Assembly: GCA_903789615.1 (NCBI GenBank)
Contig: CAIFEV010000001.1
Span: 434,001-498,000 of the forward strand
DNA from: an uncultured Lachnospiraceae bacterium
GTDB lineage: Bacteria; Bacillota; Clostridia; Lachnospirales; Lachnospiraceae
Reading direction: 5' to 3'
Length of the DNA: 64,000 nt
The notes under the pieces were generated by a model. That model had not been told where the DNA came from and did no database searches. It saw nothing but the letters and a program-made list of their open reading frames with translations. Positions 18,438 to 26,031 of the stretch are shown here, in pieces. Every line of letters starts with the position of its first letter. Within the stretch, counting starts at the first letter, position 1. The translations under genes and the position numbers were made by a program.

Positions 18438-20461
18438 GCATTCATGTACTGGACGAAAACACAATTAATCAGATAGCCGCCGGCGAGGTAATCGAGCGGC
18501 CGAGCTCGGTTGTCAAGGAACTCGCGGAAAATGCCGTTGATGCCGGCGCTACGGCGGTCACGGTCGAGATACGGGACGGCGGCATCAGTTATATCCGGGT
18601 CAGCGACAACGGAAGCGGTATCGCAAAAGAAGATATCCGGCTCGCCTTTGTCGCGCACGCCACCTCCAAAATCCGGGACGCTGAGGACCTGATCGGTGTC
18701 ACAAGTCTGGGATTCCGCGGCGAGGCGCTCTCGTCCATCGCAGCAGTGGCACAGGTTGAGGTGAACACCCGCCAGAAGGCTTCGGAAACCGGAATACGAT
18801 ACCGGATCGAGGGCGGAAAGGAGACAGACCTGACAGAGGCCGGTGTTCCGGCGGGAACGACATTTGTCATCCGGAATCTCTTTTTTAATACGCCGGTCAG
18901 AAGGCGTTTCCTGAAATCAGCGGCGACAGAAGGAGCGTATGTGGGAGCGCTTCTTGAGCGCATGGCCTTGTCGCACCCTGACATCTCGTTCCGGTTTGTG
19001 AACAACGGGCGGCTGAAGCTGACGACAAGCGGCAACAACAATCTGAAGGACATCATCTACAGTATCTACGGGCGCGACGTGGCGGCCAATCTGCTTAGAG
19101 TGAACGCGCGCACGCAGGGCGCACAGCTTACCGGATTCATCGGAAAACCGTCGGTGTCGCGCGGAAGCCGGACGGCGGAGAATTATTTTGTCAACGGACG
19201 GTTCATAAAGTCCGCATCCATCACAAAAGGCATCGAGGAGACGTACAAAGGGTACATCATGCTTCACAGCTTCCCGTTCACCGCACTGATGCTGACGATG
19301 AACGCGACGATGACCGACGTGAACGTTCATCCGCAGAAGCGGGAGCTGCGCTTTACGAATGAGGCGCTTGTGTATTCCTTTGTGCTGCAGGGGGTACGCG
19401 CCGCGCTGGACGGCCGTGATCTGATCCCGGAAGTCACACCGGGAAAGCCCGCCAGAGAAGAGAAAGAAGACGGGAACAAAGGCGCGGAAAGAGCCGGAAA
19501 CATCGTGAAAGACGACGTCCCGGAGTTTCCGCTGTTTTCAAGTGCCGTGGCCGACAACCGGAGCCATTACGGCGCGTCGTTTCTGGAAAAGCCTGTTCTT
19601 TCTCCTGAAAGAGGGACGGAAACAGAAAAGAGCCGGGACAGGGAGCAGCCGGTAAATGCCGGGAAGCCTGGAGAAGAAAAGGCAGAAGAGGCAGAAGAAA
19701 AGACAAAAAAGGCTGAAGAACAGGCCGAAAAGGCAGAAGAAGAAAAAGAGGAAAGAAAACAAGAGGCCTACCGGGCGGCCGGAGCCCTGGCAGAAAAACC
19801 GGAAAAGGAAAAAGAGCAGGCTGCTGCGGATGAAAAAAGGGAAGAGACAGGTAAAGCCCCGGAACAGATGGAGCTTATTCCGGAGCCGGAAAAGAAGATT
19901 CCGTACCGGCTTGTCGGTCAGTTCTTCGGAACTTACTGGCTGATTGAACACGGCGACGAGATCTTTTTCATGGACCAGCACGCTGCTCATGAGAAGGTGC
20001 TGTTCGAGCGCTTCATGAGGCAGTACCGGGCACGGAAGATCGACTCGCAGATGATCCTGCCGGTTGTCATCGAGACGGATGCGTCGCAGGAGATGACGCT
20101 GAAGGAACATATGGATTCTTTCCGGGCTCTGGGGTATGAAATCGAGGAGTTCGGAGAAGGGGCATACCGGCTGACGGGAATCCCGGCCGGGCTTCCCAAT
20201 ACCGACTACCGCGCGCTCTTTCTTGATCTGCTGGATAATCTGGGCAGCGGCGGCGGGACAGACCTCATCACCGAAAAAATCGCCTCGATGTCCTGCAAGG
20301 CCGCCGTCAAGGGCAGCAGCCGCCTCTCGTTTCAGGAGGCCGACGCGCTGGTGCAGGAACTGATGAAGGCGGAAAATCCGTACAACTGCCCGCACGGCCG
20401 CCCGACCCTCATCCGCATGACCAGGTATGAGTTCGACCGGAAATTCCGGCGGATTGTCTGA
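18434..20461 (+). CDS. mutL: DNA mismatch repair endonuclease MutL
   Basis: 675 residues. It couples MutS mismatch recognition to strand nicking. The N-terminal GHKL ATPase has ENAVDAGAT, DNGSGI and GFRGEALSSI. The C-terminal domain has the metal-binding endonuclease motif DQHAAHEKVLFE with partners SCKAAVK and CPHGRPT, so this is the nicking type found in bacteria without MutH. The linker (about residues 335-480) is unusually long and made almost wholly of Lys, Glu, Ala and Gln in quasi-repeats such as KAEEQAEKAEEEKEE. It starts within the end of mutS (ATGA). Confidence 0.97.
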   Translation: MSIHVLDENTINQIAAGEVIERPSSVVKELAENAVDAGATAVTVEIRDGGISYIRVSDNGSGIAKEDIRLAFVAHATSKIRDAEDLIGVTSLGFRGEALSSIAAVAQVEVNTRQKASETGIRYRIEGGKETDLTEAGVPAGTTFVIRNLFFNTPVRRRFLKSAATEGAYVGALLERMALSHPDISFRFVNNGRLKLTTSGNNNLKDIIYSIYGRDVAANLLRVNARTQGAQLTGFIGKPSVSRGSRTAENYFVNGRFIKSASITKGIEETYKGYIMLHSFPFTALMLTMNATMTDVNVHPQKRELRFTNEALVYSFVLQGVRAALDGRDLIPEVTPGKPAREEKEDGNKGAERAGNIVKDDVPEFPLFSSAVADNRSHYGASFLEKPVLSPERGTETEKSRDREQPVNAGKPGEEKAEEAEEKTKKAEEQAEKAEEEKEERKQEAYRAAGALAEKPEKEKEQAAADEKREETGKAPEQMELIPEPEKKIPYRLVGQFFGTYWLIEHGDEIFFMDQHAAHEKVLFERFMRQYRARKIDSQMILPVVIETDASQEMTLKEHMDSFRALGYEIEEFGEGAYRLTGIPAGLPNTDYRALFLDLLDNLGSGGGTDLITEKIASMSCKAAVKGSSRLSFQEADALVQELMKAENPYNCPHGRPTLIRMTRYEFDRKFRRIV

Positions 20462-20472
20462 GGAGCATCGGG

Positions 20473-21441
20473 ATGAGAACAGAGGAAGAGACAAGGCAGA
20501 AGGCCGTTGTTATCGCGGGCCCCACAGCGTCCGGAAAGAGCAGCTGCGCGGTGGCGCTGTGTCAGATGACTGGCGGCGCGGTGCTTTCAATGGACTCGAT
20601 GCAGATCTACCGGCACATGGATATCGGGACGGCCAAGGTGACGAAGGAAGAAATGCAGGGGGTCCGGCACTATCTCATTGACATTCTGGATCCGGATGAA
20701 AGCTGCAGCATTTCCGATTTTCAGGCGGCAGCAGACACGGCACTTTCCGACTGCAGGAAGCGGGGCGTTCTGCCGGTTCTTGCCGGCGGCACCGGTTTTT
20801 ATCTGCACGCTGTTGTTTACGGTAATGACTTCAGCGAGGACTCGGGAGCCAATCCGGCACTGCGGGAGAGTTTCGAGGCATTTGCCGCAGAAAACGGGAC
20901 ACAGGCCCTGCACGAGCGGCTTAAAGCCGTGGATCCGGAAGCAGCAGCGCAGATTCACCCGAACAACGTGAAACGGGTGATCCGGGCGCTGGAGTTTTAC
21001 GAAGAGACGGGACAGGCGATTTCGGAGCACAACCGGCAGGAAAAAGAAAGAAAGCCCCGGCTTGATTTTGCCGGATTTCTGCTTCAGGAAGACAGAGAGA
21101 GGCTTTATGAAAGAATTAACCGGCGGGTGGACAGAATGCGGGAGGCGGGGCTGACAGAAGAAGTCCGCAGGCTGCTTTCTGCCGGACTTTCGCCCGGCGC
21201 GACGTCGCTTCAGGCGATCGGATACAAGGAGATCGTGCAGTACCTTGAGGGAAAATGCACGGAGGACGAGGCGTACGAGGCGATCCGCACGGGCAGCCGG
21301 CACTACGCAAAGCGGCAGATCACCTGGTTTAAACGCGAGCCGGGGCTTGAGACACTTGATATTGACACGTTTGACTGTGATCCGGAGAAAATTGCCGGAT
21401 ACATGCTTACGCGAATACGGGAAAAAGGAATACTGAGGTAA
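20473..21441 (+). CDS. miaA: tRNA dimethylallyltransferase MiaA
   Basis: 322 residues. It transfers a dimethylallyl group to A37 of tRNA, making the substrate for MiaB. The Walker-type loop VVIAGPTASGKSS is near the N-terminus, followed by SMDSMQIYRHMDIGTAK, RHYLIDILDP and LPVLAGGTGFYL, all family signatures. HPNNVKRVIRALE and YAKRQITWFKRE complete it. ATG 20473 follows GAGGAGCATCGGG. It is the gene after mutL, a frequent arrangement (mutS-mutL-miaA), and its stop shares a base with the next start (TAATG). Confidence 0.96.
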   Translation: MRTEEETRQKAVVIAGPTASGKSSCAVALCQMTGGAVLSMDSMQIYRHMDIGTAKVTKEEMQGVRHYLIDILDPDESCSISDFQAAADTALSDCRKRGVLPVLAGGTGFYLHAVVYGNDFSEDSGANPALRESFEAFAAENGTQALHERLKAVDPEAAAQIHPNNVKRVIRALEFYEETGQAISEHNRQEKERKPRLDFAGFLLQEDRERLYERINRRVDRMREAGLTEEVRRLLSAGLSPGATSLQAIGYKEIVQYLEGKCTEDEAYEAIRTGSRHYAKRQITWFKREPGLETLDIDTFDCDPEKIAGYMLTRIREKGILR

Positions 21442-22733
21442 TGGGTACGACTACGGAGGAACTTTACGAAAAGAGCTTTGGTATCAGCCGGGAAGTGACC
21501 GGTTTCAGCCGGAAGGTACTGTCAGAACTCACGGATACTTTCCGGAAAATTGATGAAGACGCCGAGTACAATCAGGCATGTGTCGTCGCTGCGATGCAGA
21601 AGGAAGGCGTCGCGGAGATGCATCTGTCCGGAACGACCGGATACGGGTACAACGACGAGGGAAGAGACACGCTCGAGCGGGTATACGCGGACATCTTTCA
21701 CACGGAGGACGCCCTTGTGCGTCCTCAGATCGTGTGCGGGACGCAGGCACTCAACATTGCGCTGCAGGCGAACCTGCGTGCGGGCGATGAGATGCTCTCG
21801 CCGGTCGGAAAGCCGTATGACACAATGGACGAGATCATCGGCCTGCGCCCCTGCCCGGGAAGCCTTGCCGACCACGGCGTGACCTATTCCCAGGTTGACT
21901 TAAAGGAAGACGGGAGCTTTGACTACGACGGTATCCGCGCGGCGATTCGTCCCCGCACGAAGCTTGTCGAAATCCAGCGCTCCAAGGGATATTCCTCGCG
22001 GCCGTCCTTCACCGTGCAGCAGGTGGCGGAGCTCATCCGGTTTATCAAATCCATCCGCAGTGACATAATCTGCATGGTTGACAACTGCTACTGCGAATTC
22101 GTGGGGCGGGAGCAGATCGGAGACTTTGGCGCCGACATGGTCGTCGGGTCGCTCATCAAGAACCCGGGCGGAGGTCTGGCTCCGTGCGGAGGGTACATCG
22201 CCGGCACAAAGCGCTGCGTAGAGGCCGCTTCGTATCAGCTTTACTCGCCGGGTCTCGGGCGCGAAGTCGGTCCGACGATGGATATGAACAAGCTGTTCTA
22301 TCAGGGAATCTTTCTGGCACCGGTCATCACGGCGGGGGCTCTTAAAGGGGCTGCCTTTGCCGCAAAAGCCTATGAAAAGCTCGGATTTTCCTGCTTTCCG
22401 GCGTCAGGAGACGCCCGCGCGGACATTGTGGAGGCCATCGAGCTTAAGAGCCCGGAAGCTATGATAGCTTTCTGTACGGCCATTCAGGCCGCCGCACCGG
22501 TCGACAGCATGGCGGCACCGGAGCCATGGGATATGCCGGGGTACGACGACCAGGTCATCATGGCAGCGGGAGCATTTGTCCAGGGGTCTTCCATTGAACT
22601 GTCCGCCGACGGGCCGATCCGCCCGCCCTACACAGTCTATCTGCAGGGCGGACTCACCTGGGAGCACGCGAAGCTGGGCGTTTTGATGAGTCTTCAGAAG
22701 CTGAAGGACAAGGGGCTGATCCGGCTGCCATGA
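21441..22733 (+). CDS. Methionine gamma-lyase family PLP enzyme (COG4100 / 'aluminium resistance' family)
   Basis: 430 residues. This is a PLP-dependent fold-type I protein of the Met_gamma_lyase (PF06838) family. The PLP lysine is likely the Lys of VVGSLIKNPGGGLAP, with MVDNCYCEFVG supplying the cofactor aspartate. Other family signatures are MHLSGTTGYGYNDEGRDTLE and the C-terminal PPYTVYLQGGLTWEHAKLG. Family members are annotated as methionine gamma-lyase-like or linked to aluminium resistance; the substrate is not proven for most. It commonly follows miaA in clostridia, as here (1-base overlap). It ends the coupled run. Confidence 0.88.
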   Translation: MGTTTEELYEKSFGISREVTGFSRKVLSELTDTFRKIDEDAEYNQACVVAAMQKEGVAEMHLSGTTGYGYNDEGRDTLERVYADIFHTEDALVRPQIVCGTQALNIALQANLRAGDEMLSPVGKPYDTMDEIIGLRPCPGSLADHGVTYSQVDLKEDGSFDYDGIRAAIRPRTKLVEIQRSKGYSSRPSFTVQQVAELIRFIKSIRSDIICMVDNCYCEFVGREQIGDFGADMVVGSLIKNPGGGLAPCGGYIAGTKRCVEAASYQLYSPGLGREVGPTMDMNKLFYQGIFLAPVITAGALKGAAFAAKAYEKLGFSCFPASGDARADIVEAIELKSPEAMIAFCTAIQAAAPVDSMAAPEPWDMPGYDDQVIMAAGAFVQGSSIELSADGPIRPPYTVYLQGGLTWEHAKLGVLMSLQKLKDKGLIRLP

Positions 22734-22775
22734 AAAATGTCAGCCTTCTGCCGTCAGTATTTCATGCGTTTCAAA

Positions 22776-22815
22776 CAAGTCCTGCCCGACTTTTTAAAGG
22801 AACGGGCAGGACTTG
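22776..22815 (+). terminator. Perfect 13-bp inverted repeat; terminator and/or operator
   Basis: CAAGTCCTGCCCG (22776-22788) is the exact inverse of CGGGCAGGACTTG (22803-22815), with a 14-base loop containing TTTTT. It is not followed by a T run, so it is an imperfect intrinsic terminator, and it directly abuts an extended -10 promoter. It could end the miaA transcript, or serve as a protein-binding dyad for the radC promoter. Confidence 0.55.
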
Positions 22816-22824
22816 TGTTATAAT
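22816..22824 (+). promoter_or_regulatory. Extended -10 promoter for radC and the shape operon
   Basis: TGTTATAAT, an extended -10 element (TGn plus TATAAT), ends 50 bases before the radC ATG. No good -35 is present at the right distance; that position lies in the inverted repeat. It is a likely start of the radC-to-sepF transcript. Confidence 0.5.
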
Positions 22825-22874
22825 AGACTAAGCTGTCTGTCCTTTCCATGAACTTGCGGAAAGGAAACAAACAC

Positions 22875-23594
22875 ATGAACATCAGACAGGAAAAAGACGA
22901 ACAGGCGGTAAGCCGCGGAGATATGCGGCCATATGAAAAGGTTGAGGCTGCGGGAGTCACGTCCCTGACGGACCGGGAGCTTCTCGCGGTCATCCTGCGC
23001 ACCGGGACAAGCGGCCTTGGCGTGGATGAACTGGCCGGCAATGTGCTTGCGGCGTCCGGCGGTACAGGGCTGCTCGGCCTGCGGCACATGATGCTGCCGG
23101 ATTTTAAAAGTATCCGCGGCATCGGCAGGGTCAGGGCGATCCAGCTCACATGCGTGTGTGAGATCGCGAGGCGCATGCACAAGCAGAGTGCCGGGAAGCG
23201 TCTGGACTTTTCGGCGCCGTCAGCCATAGCAGACTATTACATGGAAGATTTGCGGCATCTTGATACGGAACGGCTTCTGGCCGTCATGCTGGACAACCGC
23301 TGCCGGATGATCTGCGATGAAGTTCTCACGATCGGAACCGTTAATACGTCGCTTATTTCGGTCCGTGAGGTGCTGATTCTTGCAGTTCGATGCGGTGCTG
23401 TAAGCTTTATCGTTCTGCACAATCATCCCAGCGGAGATCCATCTCCGAGCCCTCAGGACATATCGGTGACCAGAAAACTGAAGGAAGCCGGAGAAACCAT
23501 CGGGATTCCGCTGACGGATCACATCATCATCGGCGACAACCGGTACTACAGTTTTGTGGAAAGCGGCTGTCTTGCATCTGCAAAGAAAGCGTGA
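22875..23594 (+). CDS. radC: RadC family protein (JAB/MPN domain)
   Basis: 239 residues from ATG 22875, which has AAAGGA at a proper distance; the upstream ATG at 22848 lacks one. It has an N-terminal helix-hairpin-helix-like part (SIRGIGRVRAIQL) and a C-terminal JAB/MPN domain with the metalloprotease-type motif HNHPSGDPSPSPQD. RadC was once thought to act in DNA repair; its true function is unsettled. In Firmicutes it is regularly the first gene before mreBCD, as here. Members of this family keep the full JAMM metal ligands, and they are all present in this copy. Confidence 0.95.
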   Translation: MNIRQEKDEQAVSRGDMRPYEKVEAAGVTSLTDRELLAVILRTGTSGLGVDELAGNVLAASGGTGLLGLRHMMLPDFKSIRGIGRVRAIQLTCVCEIARRMHKQSAGKRLDFSAPSAIADYYMEDLRHLDTERLLAVMLDNRCRMICDEVLTIGTVNTSLISVREVLILAVRCGAVSFIVLHNHPSGDPSPSPQDISVTRKLKEAGETIGIPLTDHIIIGDNRYYSFVESGCLASAKKA

Positions 23595-23601
23595 ATTTGT
23601 T

Positions 23602-24615
23602 TTGGCACCTCGAATCTATGGTCTTGATATAGGAACCGACTATTTCCGGATGTGCTCGATGAACCGGATTCTGAACGAACGTTGCTGCATTGCCCTTACG
23701 AACGGGGCGGATGTGCGCGCGGCCGGCGACGAGGCATACGATATGGCGGAAAAGGCTCCTGCCAGCATCCGCGTTTCGTTTCCGGTCAGGAACGGTGTGA
23801 TCGCCGGCCTTGCCGACATGCAGCTTCTGGCGGCACAGATGTACCGGAAAATCAACGACGGAAAACGTGTGAATGGCGCGGATTTCTGCATCGCCGTGCC
23901 GACGGACATCAGCGGCGTGCAGCGCCGGGCCTTCACCGATGTCATTTACCGGGCGGGTCTTCGGGAGAGGAATGTCAGCATCGTCGACATGCCGGTTGCC
24001 TGTGCCATCGGGGCAGGCATCGACATTTTTGCAAAGACGCCTTCCCTGATCGTAAACATCGGCGGTTCCCGCACCGGCATTGCCGTGATCTCGGAGGGGG
24101 GCATCGCTGCGTATTCTGCCGTTCCGGTCGGAGGAGATCTGTTTGATGAGAAGATCATACAGGCAGTCCGCAGAACGTACAACCTTCTGATCGGACACAA
24201 GACCGCGGAAAATCTCAAAAAACAGATTGGCAGCGCCCTGCCGGGCAGTTCCGATGTCAGCGTGTCGGCTTTCGGACGCAATGTTCTCTCCGGGCTGCCG
24301 TCCCGCAGCACGGTCACGGCGGATGTCATCTGCGATGCATTCGCACCGGATCTGAAGCAGATAGGCGGCGCGATTCTCTCGACACTGGAAAAGACGCCTT
24401 CCGTTGCGGCGGATCAGATCCGGGAGAACGGATTTTTTATCACCGGCGGAAGTGCTCTGATGCGCAATATCCGTCCGTTTCTCACCAGAGAAACAGGGAT
24501 CCCCTGCGCTGTGGCATCCAGTCCGTCGGAAGCCGCCATCCGCGGGATCATCACGATCGCCGGAAACCGACAAATGGCCGGTCTTGCGCGCAAACCGGAA
24601 AACGAACTGTTCTGA
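23602..24615 (+). CDS. mreB: Divergent MreB-like actin-family protein
   Basis: About 337 residues from TTG 23602; GTG 23554 inside radC is an alternative, and neither has a strong ribosome binding site. The actin/Hsp70 fold is recognisable: phosphate-1 loop GLDIGTDYF (residues 7-15), phosphate-2 loop VNIGGSRTGIAVIS (from 151) and adenosine motif FFITGGSALMRN. MreB forms membrane filaments that guide wall synthesis. Two residues central to ATP hydrolysis differ. The aspartate of MreB's VDIGGG is Asn152, and the glutamate before Pro in EEPMAAAIGAG is Met130 (DMPVACAIGAG). Its place directly before mreC supports the family call. ATP hydrolysis is doubtful. Confidence 0.85.
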   Translation: MAPRIYGLDIGTDYFRMCSMNRILNERCCIALTNGADVRAAGDEAYDMAEKAPASIRVSFPVRNGVIAGLADMQLLAAQMYRKINDGKRVNGADFCIAVPTDISGVQRRAFTDVIYRAGLRERNVSIVDMPVACAIGAGIDIFAKTPSLIVNIGGSRTGIAVISEGGIAAYSAVPVGGDLFDEKIIQAVRRTYNLLIGHKTAENLKKQIGSALPGSSDVSVSAFGRNVLSGLPSRSTVTADVICDAFAPDLKQIGGAILSTLEKTPSVAADQIRENGFFITGGSALMRNIRPFLTRETGIPCAVASSPSEAAIRGIITIAGNRQMAGLARKPENELF

Positions 24616-24637
24616 CGCGGCCCACGGGTTTTGAGGA

Positions 24638-25504
24638 ATGAATATGAAGCAGCGACTGAAAGCATTCTTTACACCGGTCCGGATTTTTGCCCTCGCTTTG
24701 TTTGCCTGCATAATCCTGGCTCTCACATCCTTTTTCAGTGGCAAGGTTCAGGAAGCTCTGCGCTTAGGATTTGATACGGTTATTGTTCCGATGCAGAAAG
24801 GCATCAACAGTCTGGGAGGTGTCTTCTATGATCATGCCGTGAATCTGGCGGCGCGGGAGGAACTGGAATCTCAGGTCACGGATCTCACAAGTCAGGTGGA
24901 AGATCTGCAGGCGGAAAATCAGCGGCTGCAGCAGGATGCCTATGAGCTCTCGAGACTGCGCCAGCTGTACGCACTGGACGAGCAGTATGCATCCTGGCCG
25001 AAGACAGCCGCCCGCGTTATCGGCAGCGGCTCTGACAACTGGGATATGGAATTCACGATCGACAAGGGATCGGACGACGGCATGCGGGTGGATATGAACG
25101 TGATTGCCGGAAACGGTCTTGTCGGCATCATAACCGCAGTTTATCCAAACCGCTCTGTTGTGCGCTCCATCATCGAGGACAATTCCTACGTATCCGGAAT
25201 GCTCGCCAGTACCGGGCAGATCTGCTCGGTCCGGGGTGATATTTCCCTGATGGAAAGCGGCCAGATCCGTGTCACCGATTTCAGTGCAGACACGGATGCG
25301 AAGGCGGGTGATGAGATAGTCACGTCCAATATTTCGGACAAGTACCTTCAGGGGATTCTGATCGGCACGGTGAGTGAGATTTCATCCGACGGCAGCCAGA
25401 TCACCAAATCGGGGACGATAACACCGGCTGCCGACTTTGAGAATCTTCAGGAAGTTCTGGTCATCACGACGACCAAGGCCGATCTGACAGGGGATGGCTC
25501 ATGA
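24638..25504 (+). CDS. mreC: Rod shape-determining protein MreC
   Basis: 288 residues. This bitopic membrane protein scaffolds the elongation machinery outside the membrane. It has one N-terminal membrane segment (about 12-32, IFALALFACIILALTSFF) and a coiled coil (about 68-110, rich in Glu, Gln, Leu). The beta-barrel domain follows, with RVIGSGSDNWDMEFTIDKGS and GMRVDMNVIAGNGLVGII, the family's signature. ATG 24638 follows TGAGGA. It overlaps mreD by 4 bases. The length is typical. Confidence 0.95.
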   Translation: MNMKQRLKAFFTPVRIFALALFACIILALTSFFSGKVQEALRLGFDTVIVPMQKGINSLGGVFYDHAVNLAAREELESQVTDLTSQVEDLQAENQRLQQDAYELSRLRQLYALDEQYASWPKTAARVIGSGSDNWDMEFTIDKGSDDGMRVDMNVIAGNGLVGIITAVYPNRSVVRSIIEDNSYVSGMLASTGQICSVRGDISLMESGQIRVTDFSADTDAKAGDEIVTSNISDKYLQGILIGTVSEISSDGSQITKSGTITPAADFENLQEVLVITTTKADLTGDGS

Positions 25505-26031
25505 AATACAGACTGTACCAGATTGCGCTCATTTTTGTATTTTTTGTTGCGGAAATCGAGCTTGTCCCGCTTATCCGGGTGAGCGGAAACGGCCCGGAAC
25601 TGCTCCTGCTGCTCCCGGTGTTCTTCGGCTTTTTCGGCGGTCCGGTGAATGGAATTTTCGCCGGACTGCTGGCGGGGATCCTGGCCGATGTGTACGGCGG
25701 GACGCTTCTGGGGACCAGCGCGTTTCTCTTTGTGTGCTTCGGCTATATGAGCGGCAGACTTCTTGAAAATGTCGAACAGGAAGAATTTTTCTTCCCGATG
25801 ATGCTTACGTTTCTGTCGGCGTTTCTGTATGAATGCGCGATGTGGTTCGTACTCTTTGTACTGCACAACCGCATTGACGCGGGATTCTTTTTTACCAGGA
25901 AGATTCTGCCGGTCAGTCTGTATACACTTGTGGCAGGCATTGCCCTGTACTTCCCGGTCCGGTATCTCGACCGGAAGATGCGGGCGGCAGCCGGGAGAGG
26001 AGAGAAGAGAAATGAAACGAATCTTTCATGA
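25501..26031 (+). CDS. mreD: Rod shape-determining protein MreD
   Basis: 176 residues, almost entirely hydrophobic with about five membrane segments, basic C-terminus. It is the third member of the mreBCD set and interacts with MreC. The motif NGIFAGLLAGILADVYGGTLLG-like stretch (about residues 52-75) is the conserved part of the family. It starts inside mreC (ATGA) and its end overlaps the PBP2 start by 20 bases. The call rests on hydropathy, this motif and position between mreC and PBP2. Confidence 0.92.
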   Translation: MKYRLYQIALIFVFFVAEIELVPLIRVSGNGPELLLLLPVFFGFFGGPVNGIFAGLLAGILADVYGGTLLGTSAFLFVCFGYMSGRLLENVEQEEFFFPMMLTFLSAFLYECAMWFVLFVLHNRIDAGFFFTRKILPVSLYTLVAGIALYFPVRYLDRKMRAAAGRGEKRNETNLS

